A stretch of 64,000 bases of DNA from Paraspadella gotoi (GCA_051294375.1 CM119267.1:8656843-8720842), one strand, 5' to 3'; counted from the stretch's first letter, positions 46,914 to 59,106 are shown. The notes: generated from the sequence alone by a model not told the origin. Translations and numbers: made by a program.

Positions 46914-48878
46914 CTGTGAGCCGCCATTTTTGCTTTTGAACCAATCGTAGTTCCTCTCCGCCGGCCGCCAATTCCTCGCTCCTTCATCGTCGGCGTCGTC
47001 GTTGGCGACGTTTGCGGTTCCAGGGCGTTCGGCGACTGGCTGTCCAGGCGGTAGGGGTCTGCTGCCAGGCGGTGGGGTTTTGTCGCCATGCGGCGGCGGA
47101 CTGTCTGCGCGGCCACGACGCCGACTCGAAACCGGAGGACCGAAAAGGATCTTCTTGGCGGCGGGGTGGCGGTGGGGGCGGGGTAGAGGTGTTGAAGCTT
47201 GAAACGCTCGGCAGCGGCGGCCGCGTCGGCGGCGCCCGCTGCCGCGGCGGGTGAATCGGTTTCGGTTTCTTGTCTTGGGTCGTCGTTAAAGAGATTCGAA
47301 GGAGGATGACGATGATGATGATGATGATGATGATGATTATTGCGATGATGAGAATTACGATGAGGGTTAATCGCTCGTTCGTCTTCCTCTTCGCTCATCG
47401 TCGGAGGACGACAATGCAGATGATGATGATGATGAGGAAGATAATGCTGTTGATGATGCTGATTAAGATGCTGGTGTAAAAGCTGTTGCTTATGCGGTGA
47501 CTGTTTTTGTTGTTGCTTACGATTAACGTTTTTCATGGAGCAAGCGGCGTAATCCTTGGAATCGGTCGTGGCGCAGGCGGCGACGTCGTGGCTCTGCGCC
47601 ACGAGGCCGGCGCCGCGAAACGACGCCGTATTCGTTCCGGCGCCGGAAGTGGGCGTGGCCGGGAGGACGACGTCGGCGGCGCTTTTCTTAGAAGAGGAGG
47701 AGGAGGAGGAGGAGGATTTGTGGTCGTTGGAATTCGCGAGGCTTTCGTCGATTTCAGCGGAATTTGTCTTCGTCGTCGACTTTTTCGTCTGCTTCTTGAG
47801 CGAATCGCTTCGGCGCCGATCGCTCTGGCGCCGATCGCTCGAGTCAATCGCCGGGTCAGCGCGAGTCGCCGGATCACCTTTTCCGACTCGGATTCGATCG
47901 TCGAGATGCTGGAGCACGTTGCCGTCATTCACTGCGGCCGGTGGGGGATAATCGTCCCGCGCGAAAACGTCGTCTTCTTCGTCGTCGTTGTTATCGTCGT
48001 CGTATTCGTCGTCGTAGTCTTCGTCTTCGTCGTGGATTTCTTGGTCGTCGTTCGGCGCGGCGATTCTTTCGGCGAAGTCGTCGAGGATGTGGCCAACTTG
48101 AGTCGTGGAGTCTGAAGGCGATGACGATCCGTTTTGCGAAGGGGGCGTGGCTGTTGCCGGAAGGGGCGTGGCCTTCGCCAGTGGTGTCGCCGTCGATGTC
48201 TCCCTGCGTTTTGTAGTGACGTCCCTGGGTGCAAAGTAAGACAACGAAAAAAAGAATGTTTATTCCTGGATTTTTATTTTATGGTTTATTTATTCATTCA
48301 TTTATTACTCATTCGCATTCTTATTTTTTCAATTATTTTCTGGGCATCGACCATCCAAAGACAATGACTCATAAGTCGTTCGCTTTTCCATACGTCCTTA
48401 CGTCCATACGTCGTAACGAAAAAATGGCGAATTGAATTTGGGAGAAATTAAAGAAAAAAAAGACCAACTTAATAAAATGAGAAACCGCAATCAAAATACT
48501 TACGGTTAGTACCAACAAACTTTAAAAGTTTAAAATTGCGGGGCCAAGAGTTTATTAAATGTGTTCCTATCTTTACACAATTTTAAGGACATTATTCCTT
48601 TTAGTTAATAGTTTCAACTAATCGCTTTTAACTAACCTTTTTAATGTTCCTGCAGTGTTTTCTTGGATAACGTTTTCGAGCGAAGAAGATGCGTCCTTAT
48701 CTTTGTCGACGTCGTCCTTTGTTTGTCCTCGCTCCTCCCCTTCCTTTCCTTTTCCTCCTTCCTCCCTTTTTCGACATTTTCCTCCTCGTCCTCCTCTTCC
48801 TCCTCGTTCCTCGCCTCCTCCTTCTCCCGGTTCTCTGTTGATTTCATTCGTTGCCTCATTTTCTATCATGTCACCATC
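46914..48878 (-). CDS. Low-complexity acidic/His/Ser/Ala-rich protein, two internal exons
   Basis: Exon 48878-48637: acceptor CGTCAACAG, 242 nt from phase 0, donor GTTAGT. Exon 48224-46914: acceptor TTTGCACCCAG, entering at the third codon position, exactly the phase left by the first exon. The join reads TLK-R-DVTTKRRE. The 412-nt intron carries GT and AG. Content: Gly/Glu/Lys-rich start (an ATG at 48869 could be the initiator), QVGHILDDFAERIA, an Asp/Glu stretch (about 47950-48060), a Ser run (about 47690-47718), a Gln/His part and a pure His run (about 47290-47340), Ala runs (about 47215-47245) and a Pro/Thr-rich end. The second exon probably ends at CACAG before GTTGGA at 46913; reading on gives only Arg-Glu from the GA tract. 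Such composition is typical of disordered nuclear regulators. No domain is recognised, and flanking exons are missing. Confidence 0.6.
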
Positions 48879-49012
48879 CTGTTGACGGGGGGGGTGCAAT
48901 GAAAGACAATGATATTAGCTGCGCGAGAGAGAAAATTAGAATATGGAAAAAGGGAAATCGAAGAATATCATGGAAAATGGACAGAGGATAGGGGGTGAGA
49001 GGAGGAGAGAGA

Positions 49013-49079
<67 letters not shown>

Positions 49080-49379
49080 AGAGGAGAGGCATTCCCCATA
49101 TTTTTTTTTTTCAAATATTTATGCGAAGAGACGCTGCAAAAAGGTCAAGTTTGACGTGATTTAGATTCATCTTATCGAGATCACGCAGCGGATAGAAGGA
49201 TAAGAAAAAAATATCGGGATATATCGAGCGGATTGAAATATGCCCAGAAGTTGGCATCGACAAAATGTTTTAGTCCCCGAGCGACGGGCTTCGCCGCAAT
49301 TCGTTTTATTCCATCAACATCAAGTTTTGACTTCGAGAGGAAAATAGTTAAATGAAGAGGGGAAATGAGCGGGGACCCG

Positions 49380-49427
<48 letters not shown>

Positions 49428-49579
49428 AGGAGAGAGAAGAGAGGAGCGTTTCTTAATTTTCCGAGAGTATAAGAGAGCACAAAATAGACACAGAGAAAAA
49501 ACAAAGAGCGTTCCTCCACAGAGAGAAGAGAGAGAGATGATGACGAGAGAGAGAGAGAGGAGAGAGAGAGGAGAGAGAG

Positions 49580-49616
<37 letters not shown>

Positions 49617-51043
49617 GGTAGAGGCAAAGAGAGGCGCGTGTGTCTAAGGTGGTAATATAAACTTGTCCTTTGCGTCCCGCACGATGATGTTTAGAACCTC
49701 CAGGGGTCGAAAAGTTCGGCCTCCGGTGACGTTTACGAACGCGCTTTCACGGCGCGTGCGTCTCTGACTAAAAAGCTTAAAAGCTTTTTAAAAAAAGGGA
49801 AAAAAGAAGAAAAAGAGAGATAGAAAAAAAACCTGTCTCTATCTCTCTTTGAAAAAAAGAAAAAGAAAAAGAAGAGAAGAGAATTGCGCCATTTTTTTGA
49901 TACTCCGCTTTGTGCTTCGGATGACAGAGCCTGACCTGAGGTTCATATTCGAAACAAAATAATTGTTTTCTTTTTTTTTTCAACTTAACCTATTTCTGTT
50001 ACTCCTCAGCCCTTTTTTCGATTTCCCTTCCAAGCCCGCGTTAAGCCCCTTTTCGCTTCAAGTGTTTCTCTCTCGGATTAGACTAACTAAAGGAGCCTTG
50101 ATCGAATTTATAAAATGTTACAAATTGTTTTATTAAACAGGATTTAAAAATCATGAGTAAATATGAATAACTATTACCAATAAAAAATTGATTATAAATA
50201 TCCGCGGTAAAGATATTGACTGCCGACATTGACAAGAACTTAAATATGTTCACCCGGTATCGGTGAAGAAGAAGCGATATCATCCTGTATCGGAGCGAAA
50301 AAGCTTTCAAAAACTCTTCAACTCGGGGAAAAGTTGGGGTCAAAGAAAACAGAAAAGGGAAATAAGGAAAAGAAGGGGGGGGAGAAGCAATTGCGAAAGA
50401 AGAGGAAAAAGAAGACAAAGCCAAAAAAAAAGGGGACAAAACTGAAAAGAGAGAGATAGAGAGAGAGACGCCGGAGGCCTGGGATCAAAAGGGGAGCTCC
50501 CATCGTAAAAGCGGAACAACGAAAAACTCGAAAGAAAAAGAGAAAAAAATGGAGACTGAAATTCAATCAAAACTCGATCCCCTTAATTCGTTGGCAAAAA
50601 CGGAAAGCCACGCCCACCTCCCCCCCCCTTTCTCAAACCCAAATGGAAAAGTCTCCTCCTCCTTCGATGAGAAGGTCGCCGGTTCGTTTCCCGCCCTCGG
50701 CACCAAATTGTCTGCTTCCGATGTAAGAAGAGACGTTGTCCTCGCGGAGAGGGGTCAGCGAAAAGCGTCTGCTGCTTCGTCGAGAAAGGCTGCGTGCCCG
50801 ACGAGGCCGGGGGCGCCAGGGGAAGGGGCCTTCGGTGAACGGCCGCTTCCGCGTAAATAGAAAGCGTCAAAACAAAACAAAGAAAATCTCGTGAAGCTTG
50901 AAGAACTCATGGAGCTCGCGCAATCCTGAGAAGTCAGAATCCCCCGCCTAACCTTTTTTTGAAAGAGTTTCTTCGCAAAGAAAGATCCGAATTTCTCTTC
51001 AAGAATTTCTCTTGTTAGAGATTTTCTATCCCCATCTCCATTC

Positions 51044-51137
<94 letters not shown>

Positions 51138-51363
51138 CCTAAGCTGTCAAACATCGGGGAAACAAAACTAGAGAGTTCCAACGAAACTTGGAAGTGAATT
51201 AAATTTAAAGGAAAACCGCGACGCGCGCCTCTCATACTCCGAGGAGAAAATTAAATTTGAGAGGGAAAAAAGAACGTTTGATTCGTGTAGAGGATAAACG
51301 GTCATCCACTCCCGCCCCGTAACTCGGAGTGGGGGGGGAAATCTGCTTCAAATAGGAAATTTA
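48879..51363. other. Region with GA tracts, no firm exon
   Basis: GA tracts at 49002-49080, 49380-49445 and 49510-49615 and a CT tract at 51044-51132. A GC-rich patch (50583-50870) is open in several frames on both strands, including a minus-strand frame with SSYIGSRQFGAEGGKRTGD. It might hold an exon of the minus-strand gene, but no clear pair of splice sites was found. Confidence 0.5.
51044..51132. repeat. (CT)n microsatellite with two interruptions
   Basis: About 89 bp of CT with CC interruptions near 51060 and 51100. Confidence 0.95.
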
Positions 51364-51950
51364 CTACGAAATAAACCCGACAGGAGCTTCCAGCTCTATC
51401 GCCTTGGAAATTCGTTCCAACCGTTTTTTTCCCTCTGATTTAGTGGGCCCCGAGTAGGCGTGGCTGTTCACTTGTTTTTGTTTTCTTTTTTGACGCTTGA
51501 GGGCGTCCGCATTTTCAGCGTCGCGATTTTGCGATTCAGAAGACGAAGTCGAGATCAACTGAGAAATATTTCAGCCAACGAAATATGACAATCTCGAATA
51601 AGTTTCATATTTCTTTTTTTTTTCTTTTTTTTTTTGGAATTTCATTCAGACTTCAAATATTTTCTTCTGCGTAAATTAATAAATCGCCCTTCTCTATCCC
51701 CCCGCCCCCTTTCCCGAACCCGCTCGCCCTTCCGGAGTTGCTCCCTTTTTTTTAGTGAATTCTCGAAATTCTTTCTCCGAGAGACTCACAAATTTTAAAG
51801 CTTGTCTATTTTCCCCCGCTCTTTTACGCTTGGGTCGGGACGCCGGACATGGGGGAGTTGCCGACGCCGCCGACGCTGCCGCCGACGCCGCTCGTGGAAC
51901 CGAGGCCAACGACGGCGCCGACGCAACTTCGAGTCTTCCTTGTCGGGATC
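51364..51950 (-). CDS. Two possible minus-strand exons
   Basis: The first, ending at 51790, has a consensus GTGAGT donor at 51789-51784 and reads SVPRAASAAASAASATPPCP then SRPKRKRAGENRQALKF; its acceptor is unclear (upstream limit about 51950). The second starts at 51558 after ATTTCTCAG and reads LISTSSSESQNRDAENADA, a Lys/Arg-rich part, and KSEGKKRLERISKAIELEAP before a stop at 51366-51364. Both are in phase 0 across the 231-nt intron. The Ala/Ser then Lys/Arg-rich content suits a nuclear protein, possibly an upstream part of the gene at 46914-48878, but no splice path to it was established. No family is recognised. Confidence 0.35.
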
Positions 51951-52269
51951 GAAACCCAGACTCTCTTCTTCGGATTTTATTTTTTGTTTGTTAAAAACGA
52001 AAGCAACAAACAAAGTAATGTTGTTCTTTTACAACAACAATCAAACAAAGTTCTCGGTGTCTGACGCAAACATCGTATAGCATTATTTTGACAGACTGCG
52101 ATACTCTAAAATTAGCATTTTCACCTCCTCCACAACCTCCGTTTGCATCGTCTGCTGAAGAAGCATTTCTCCCCCCCTCCACCCAAACCAATAAATACTC
52201 GTCCGACTTCGGCCCTTGAGTCCAAATCGGTTTAAAGAGTGGAGAAGAAGTGGCGCGAAGGAATAAGAG

Positions 52270-52366
52270 GTAAGTCCGGTCGATTATGCGAGGTATAAAA
52301 CCTTGAATGAATATTGTTTTCGGCAATTATTATTATTTGATATTACAAGTTATTATCTTTTTTCAG
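52270..52366 (+). other. Predicted 97-nt intron
   Basis: It begins GTAAGT after AAGAG and ends TTTTTTCAG, both near consensus. It defines the plus strand for the acidic exon that follows. Confidence 0.6.
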
Positions 52367-52668
52367 TATTAAGCAAGGCACCGAACGATGATGACGAAGC
52401 AAAAAAAAAACTGAAATACTCGAGTCAAAAAGTTTCTCAAAAGTCTTTCGAAGCCAACAATACCGACAACAACAACGACGACGACGAAGACGACGACGAA
52501 GACGACGACGAAGACGACGACGAAGACGACGACGAAGACGACGACGAAGACGACGACGTTTCTTTCGCAACTCGAAAGCAAAAGTCTGAAGAGGAACATA
52601 TTTTCAAATCGCTGACGGCGGGAATTCTTTTGGAGTTAACCAAGAGGGAAAGATTTAATTTCGCGTGA
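52367..52668 (+). CDS. Terminal exon of an Asp/Glu-repeat protein
   Basis: After the TTTTTTCAG acceptor the frame (first codon split, G plus TA) reads LSKAPNDDDEAKKKLKYSSQ, VSQKSFEANNTDNNN, then a DDDE repeat of 27 residues (52477-52557), then VSFATRKQKSEEEHIFKSL and TAGILLELTKRERFNFA, with TGA at 52666-52668. The end sequence is not low complexity, which supports real coding. The preceding exon ends at 52269, and its last in-frame part reads RVEKKWREGIR; no start codon was found in it, so the 5' end is missing. The acidic tract suggests a nuclear or chromatin-binding protein, a guess from composition only. Confidence 0.5.
52477..52557 (+). repeat. 12-bp minisatellite encoding DDDE
   Basis: The unit GACGACGACGAA repeats six times plus GACGACGAC with no base differences. 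Codons are pure GAC and GAA. Confidence 0.95.
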
Positions 52669-52881
52669 TGCTTGAGATGGAAGGAATTTTAAAGTAGAGT
52701 CGAGATGTCACTGATGATTAGTCACCGTCGTATTTTAAGAAAGAAGAATTGATAAATTTTAAATTATGACGTCGCGACGCCAATGAAAAAAAAAATTATT
52801 ACTAATGCAAGCTGAAAATGTCGAAAGGTTTCGTTGCGTTTCAGGAATACAGCTCTTTTTTCCTCGCCGCTACTGTTTGTC

Positions 52882-52884
<3 letters not shown>

Positions 52885-52977
<93 letters not shown>
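52885..52977. repeat. (CT)n microsatellite, 93 bp
   Basis: Pure CT dinucleotide tract. Confidence 0.98.
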
Positions 52978-52980
<3 letters not shown>

Positions 52981-54212
52981 CCAATTTCAAAATAAAAATC
53001 TGATGCTTTGATTCGTTGGCTCCACCGGAGTCTCGCGTGGGCGGGAACGCTCGATTTTCGCGTGCGACAGAATGTTGGCCGGAAGAGGATAACAAACGTC
53101 AAAACAACTGACAAAAAATAATGGTTTTAACAAAAGTATAATCTCATTTAAGTACGAACATACTGAACGGCACGTAAATAAATCCTCTCGTGTTCCAAAT
53201 TTTCCCGCAATTCCGCCGAGTGGGAAATCCGCCCAAAACCGATAGAGTTGCCAGTGGCGGCGCCGCAACTGATGCCACTTCGGACCCAAGATGCAATGAT
53301 TGCTCCTTGTCTTCGATGCCGTCGTGGTCGTGCTAGACGTTGCCCTTGGCGTCATAAGATTCGTCGCTTTCGTCTTCGTGGTCGTCGTCGTTGTCTTCGA
53401 ATTCTCTCCCCCTTCCTCGGCCATCGTCTCGTGGGACTTTTTTCTCTTGTATTAGAAAAGCAGAAAAAAAATGTTTGAAAAAAAAATCCATTTCGTTGGC
53501 ATCAGCCGATCGGGAAATAAGGGAAGGAGAATCCGGCGTCGCGACCGGGAATTTAAAAGTAAAAGGAAGGAAATGGCGGAAAGAAGCCTTGAGGCCGCAT
53601 GAAGGCCAATTTGGGGAGAAAAAAAACCCGGCACGAAAAACGAAGTGCGTCTAGGATGAATGGAACGAGGAGAACTTACCAAAGTAAGTAAAGACGGTAC
53701 GAATGGCCTTAAGGAAGACTCATCTTAGTGGTTTAACGGAAAGAGAAATTAAAAGATTCACAACAAGAAAAACTCTTTCCTCTTTTTTTTTTTAACGAGA
53801 TGCTTTTCCGTCGAACGCGGGACAATTGCACTTGGGCGGAACTGCCGCTCCTTAAATCCGAACAAAGGGGGCACCGTTGAGACACAACACCGGCGCATGG
53901 ATGAGACGCCTCAAAGGGAAGAAGGTTTTTTTTGCGCGGGACGAAGCGGAGGCTCGGGCGACCCTCCAATCTTTTTATTTACTTTTTCCCTTTTTTTTTC
54001 TTTTTTTTTCGTTTAGTTATAAATCGGTTCTTTTTTCCATTAGAAAGAAAAACATGACGTCCTTAAACAATTCGGCTTTGAGTTCGGAGACGCATCGTTG
54101 CATCCTGTTGCATCTTTATAGCGACATAATTCTATAATTCATTAATCAATAATAATAGTGTATCTAAATGAATCATTAATTTAAAAAAAAAACGAAACGA
54201 AATTCAAAGGAG

Positions 54213-54247
54213 TTTTATGGTAAAACTAATAAACTTTTTACCATAAA
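54213..54247. other. AT-rich hairpin inside a wider palindrome
   Basis: TTATGGTAAAA and TTTTACCATAA pair perfectly around a 10-base loop. Flanking AACGAAA-type motifs pair partly to about 54182-54265. Confidence 0.55.
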
Positions 54248-54989
54248 TTCATTTTCGTTTTTTACACTTCTTTTGAAATCAAACCTCCTATCTGTTTTTA
54301 TCAACTCTCACTTCCATTTTCTTCCCCCCCTAGCCCCCCCCTAATTCTACCCCCCGTCTTCCACGATATTCTTTCCCCCTTTTCTTTCTCGCAGCCCCCC
54401 CCCCGAACCTCCGAGAGTCGATTCTTTATTTATTCCGTTCGACTTCCTAAGGCCCGAGTTATGGATCTTCGTAATGGCGGAGGGGCGGAGTCGGCGGATG
54501 GCGCCGGCGCCAGAAATGGAAAGGGGGGGTGGGGGCGAAAAGGGTTGGAACCCGGCCGATGAAAAAAAAAAAGGGAAGATCCCAATATCAATTTAAAAGA
54601 TTTTTTTTTCTCGATTGGTAAAGGGGGAGAAGCGGACGGAGGGAGAGCCGACCCGAGACGACGCCAATGTTAATTTTTTTTCTTTCTCAAACTTATACGG
54701 TATAGTATAATTGATAAATAATTACTAGACAGCGACGAGGCGATCAAAAACACAAAGAGTGGATTTAAATCCAACTCTAATTGATACAACGAAGATTGAA
54801 GTTCAATGGCAATGGAACTCTAATTAGTTGGCGCGAAAAAAAAAAACAAACAAATGGCATCAATGGAACCGAAAGAAGAAACGAGGATTTAGAGGCGGAG
54901 AAAATCGATGGCGCCTCTGGGATCGAGGAGACCAAGTCCCTGGGCGGAGAGACGTCGATGAAGGAGATGGCGAGATTCGAAATAGAAGG

Positions 54990-55050
54990 ATGATGATGAT
55001 GACGATGATGATGACGATGATGATGACGATGACGATGATGATGATGATGA
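54990..55050. repeat. (GAT/GAC)n triplet array
   Basis: Alternating GATGATGAC units over about 60 bp, just after an open plus-strand segment. Confidence 0.9.
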
Positions 55051-55996
55051 TAATCTTAGTCTATGGTTTTTTATGGTGGTTAATTTCTGGGTAATTGCAT
55101 GTTTTTGTTTTTGTTTTTTTTTTATGAATTGTATAAATATCATTAATTATATATTTCTTATTATCGTAACAAAAGTGTTTAATTCTTTACAAAAAGTATC
55201 TACAGTAAATGTAAATCAAAAATCCTGGTTCATCACATGGAAAATTCTCGGGGTAAAAATTCGTCATTTGTACTTAAGTATTATTATCAATAATTCGATT
55301 TCAAAAACGGTTACGTATTTTCAAACAAAAGATCAAAGTCCAATCTTTGTAATCTCTGATCGACCGCTTGAGTTTGCCGGGTTTAAAATCGAAGAGAGAG
55401 AGAGAGCGAGAGAAAATTAAAAGAGAGATAGAGATAGCGAGAGAAAATTAAAAGATAGCGAGATAGCGAGATAGCGAGAAAGAATTAAAAGAAATTGATC
55501 CAAAACCGGGGCAGATTCTGCAGCATGCTGCTATTTCTGTTTTTTATTATCTCTGACGACGACATTGACCTTCCGATGAAGACCACTCATGAAGGGGAGA
55601 AAAAAATCAGCAGAGAAAGACGCTCAGAATAGCGTGACATTTATTGAATTTATCACTGTGATTGGTTGTGAGATTATGGGTGAAACAACAAGAGCTTGTC
55701 AGTAAGTCTGTCAGTCAGATTTTCAGCTAGACTCTCCGAAAAGCTATTAGCCGGACTCCATCAGATTTTCACTTATAAAACATGACGAGGGGGTATCAAA
55801 TATGAAGGTCGATCAAGATCGATTTTGATAACGATACTAAAAACAAGGGAGCACTGATATTCTTCGACTATAATATTATATTATAACTATAAAATCAGTC
55901 TGATATTTGTAATGCAATTTTTGGTTAGGCGAGTTCTCCGACTCAAAGTAGATAATTGTGATGGTAAAGAGTCTACGCCACAGTCAACCCTTTTTG

Positions 55997-56013
55997 AGGT
56001 CAAACAATGACCT
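55997..56013. promoter_or_regulatory. Inverted AGGTCA half-sites with 5-bp spacer
   Basis: AGGTCA at 55997-56002 and TGACCT at 56008-56013, followed by an overlapping GACCTC. AGGTCA is the nuclear-receptor half-site. The flanking DNA is GC-rich, but no gene start is identified nearby, so function is uncertain. Confidence 0.3.
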
Positions 56014-56764
56014 GACCTCGCACCCGGAGAAACACCGGATCCTCCCCGCGCCGAGGCTGCTGCTTTTTGCTGCTGCTGCCGACTCTCCCTGACGCTGCCG
56101 CGAAGCGTGGAGGGTCGAGAATCACTCAGCAAAATTGGAAACGTTGGATGGATTGCTTTAATGCGTCACTAAGTCCAGTTACGCCCCATCAACGATCACT
56201 GTTTGTTAAGGAGACTGAGTTATGAATTAATTTGTGAACACTAAAAAAATATCAGTTGCACATTTTCATGTTTAGAACGCGTTTCGTTTCTTTACCGACT
56301 AGAGTATTCATTATTCAAATGTTTCTCGTCGACCAAAGATTAAAATGCATTTGGCGCCGGAATTGGTTTCCCGCCAAAAATCGAGAGGTGCAGAATCAAG
56401 GGCAAACTGACTTTGGCGGTGGATTGGGAGGGAGTGATACGTTTCTCGCGATTGGTTACTGAGGAGACGAGAGAGATGGTGAAATAGAATCCCTCGATTG
56501 GTTGAAATGGAAATGAGGAGCGACTCATTTCGGCGGGAAGGGAGCTCTTTCAACTTTTTTGACTTAATGAATAATTAATCAATTTTATAATTATTTTTTG
56601 TAAATAACAAGTATGGAATTGCCATGGTGTTTCTTAACGTCTCGATCGAATTTCGTAAAAATGGTTTAAATAATAATTTTTTAAATAAATTTAAGTATAT
56701 ATTTATTTGAATATTTAAAGAATATCTCGAAAAGAAGGCACATCATTTTTTTAGAAATTAAAAA

Positions 56765-56959
56765 ACTCTGGGAGTGAATAAACGAGACTGTGAGAGAGTC
56801 TTGATTGAAAGCTTGCAGGGACCTGCTATGTCATTATCTTGTAAGAGTGATGGAGGCCTTAAACCACCAAAGCCTGTCCAGTGTCCAAAGTCAGGGGCAA
56901 GATAGCTTATTTATTAAATGTATGGATAATTTTTATATTGGTTGTACCAATTTCATATA
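56765..56959 (+). repeat. Dispersed repeat, left arm of an inverted pair
   Basis: From ACTCTGGGAG to TTTCATATA this matches the reverse complement of 61156-61344 at about nine bases in ten. Shared cores include GAGAGAGTCTTGATTGAAAG and GAGGCCTTAAACCACCAAAG. No reading frame was found. It could be a SINE-like family or the terminal inverted repeat of a larger element. Confidence 0.8.
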
Positions 56960-57604
56960 AAAATATTAACACGAGTTAACTTTTCTACTCAATGTGACTT
57001 CATTTAACGCGAGGCGGTCCCGTCAATTTTTTTCAATCTTGTAACGTTGGCCCAGGTTTCTAGCAACCTCGATCAGCCACGAGAGGGGAAAGATTTTGGG
57101 ACTCAGATTCTTTTCAAGGAAAGGAGAAAATCTCGGTGCCCGAACAGAGAGAGAGAGAGACAGAGACGGCGGTTGGGGTGGAGGGCGTAGCGGCGGCGGC
57201 GGCTGAGGCGGTAAGGAGAAGGGGGGCGCAACGAAATTTTCCTTTCAACGAAAAAAATTTTTGAAAAGGAAAAAAAATCTTGAGCCGAGAAAAACTTGTG
57301 GGACGAAGGAACTGGGTTTCGTCGGGAAAATGGGGAAAAAAAACTGGCGAGGACGTCGAACCCGACAGCTAATTCAGAGATTCTAGCATCCGATCCTCGC
57401 CGTTCAACATCCAAAGCACGCCCTTTCACGACGCCCCATCGCCCTCGCCGCTCATAACAACACAAACCCCCTCCATTTACTGTCGAGGAAAAATATTTTT
57501 AGGAGGGAGATAAAAAAATCGAAACGGTTTCTTTCTTTCTTTCTCTCTCTCTCTCTCTCGTTCCCTTCTACTTTCTTTCTTCTCTCCTCTCTCTCCTCCT
57601 CTCT

Positions 57605-57635
<31 letters not shown>

Positions 57636-57754
57636 GTTCTCTTCTCTCTCTCTCTCTCCCTCTCTCCTTAGTCCGAGACGCGTTCGTCCGACCGGATCAA
57701 CTGCTTGGATGACCTTTGACCCGGAGACTCCATTTTTCAGTGCAATACCTCTCC

Positions 57755-57779
57755 NNNNNNNNNNNNNNNNNNNNNNNNN
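57755..57779. other. 25-N gap next to a CT tract
   Basis: A placeholder gap; CT dinucleotides begin immediately after it. Confidence 0.99.
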
Positions 57780-57812
<33 letters not shown>

Positions 57813-58555
57813 CACGATGACTGAGAAGACTTTTCGCGATCACAATTTATTTCGCATAAAGACTGGATCCGCATACAGTCTACAGTCAGTCGACTGTTCG
57901 CCTAGTAGGTTCGCAACAACTCTCACAACTGATGATGTAATTTAGATATCATACTTCACAAATCTATTCAACATTAATTTTGACTAGGGCCGCGATAAAC
58001 CTTAATTCCTCCCTTTGTTAAGGCCAATAATTAAGGCTACGTCAATTTTAAGAGGCTTTTTTTTTATTGTAATGATTATTTTCATTATGATGTATGCGTA
58101 AAAAATTAACTAAATAAAAAATTACAATGTACATTTTGAAAGAATTTGATTTAAAAGCGTAAGAAGTGGGAACCATGCACAATTGCACATTGCAATGCAT
58201 ATGAAGCCCTATTTGGTTGAATGTCGGAAAAAATTTAAAAAATCGATTTATCTGAATTCGAGAAATATTCAGAGTCAGCGGAATTCGACGCGAGAAGCTA
58301 ATTGGCGAATCCAATTTGCTAGAATTTTAAAATTCTGTCGGATGGTTTTGACGTTTGAGTGAGACGGGATCAACACATTAAGCGTAATTTGTCTTCAGAA
58401 ACAGTCTTCAGTCAGTGGACATTTCCCTGCACAGTTTTCTCTTTAAAAAGCTTGTCCCTCACGAATTCCCAATAAAGCCTGTCCAGCCCGTCCCTCTTTC
58501 TTTCTTTCTTTCTTTGTCTCTCTCTCTATATCTCTCTCTCTCTCATAGCTTTTCT

Positions 58556-58747
58556 NNNNNNNNNNNNNNNNNNNNNNNNNNNNNNNNNNNNNNNNNNNNN
58601 NNNNNNNNNNNNNNNNNNNNNNNNNNNNNNNNNNNNNNNNNNNNNNNNNNNNNNNNNNNNNNNNNNNNNNNNNNNNNNNNNNNNNNNNNNNNNNNNNNNN
58701 NNNNNNNNNNNNNNNNNNNNNNNNNNNNNNNNNNNNNNNNNNNNNNN
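58556..58747. other. 192-N gap flanked by CT sequence
   Basis: CT-rich DNA lies on both sides, so the missing bases are probably a microsatellite. Confidence 0.98.
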
Positions 58748-59106
58748 CTCTCTCTCTCTCTCTCTCTCTCTGTTTTTTTTCGCCCACTACGATTGTAAAA
58801 GGTTGGCCGCCGAGGTTTTGTGATGGTGGAACGAGGAACTTCGTCGTCGTCGACATTGTCGTCGTCCTCCACGCCGTTCGTTATTGTCTTCATTAACAGT
58901 CGTTGTTGTTGTCATCCTTTCGATACGAAGGAGGGAATAAACGCCTCGCCCGCTTAGCAAAAAGAAAAAACACGGAGGAAACCCACGTCGTCTCGTCTCG
59001 TCGTCGTCGCAGGCTTCATGGTCATTCTCTCTTTGTACCACTCTTACTCTTTGACAAGATTCTCTCTTCTCCTACTCTTAGGGATAAGCATCGACTTTCT
59101 CACTCG

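Larger units (their letters stand above)
52669..56764. other. Region without a recognised gene
   Basis: It holds the CT tract at 52885-52977, a GC-rich patch at 53180-53430 open on the minus strand from an ATG at 53424 (MAEEGGENSKTTTTTT) but without splice support, C/G-rich stretches at 54330-54660, a plus-strand open stretch at about 54850-54993 (NEDLEAEKIDGASGIEETK) that could be an exon, a GAT triplet array (54990-55050), and a GAGA/GATAGC stretch (55392-55490). Confidence 0.5.

Noticed and set aside
47507-48115. 202-codon plus-strand open frame
   Set aside because: It is antisense to the low-complexity gene. Its Val/Gly/Arg-rich content simply mirrors the Asp, Ser and Pro codons of the minus strand, which has phase-matched splice sites.
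50640-50715. tRNA-like 3' end (GGTTCGTTTCCC, followed by CACCA)
   Set aside because: No 5' acceptor strand, D-arm or anticodon arm can be folded upstream, and eukaryotic tRNA genes do not encode CCA. Read on the other strand it recalls a primer binding site, but no long terminal repeat is nearby.
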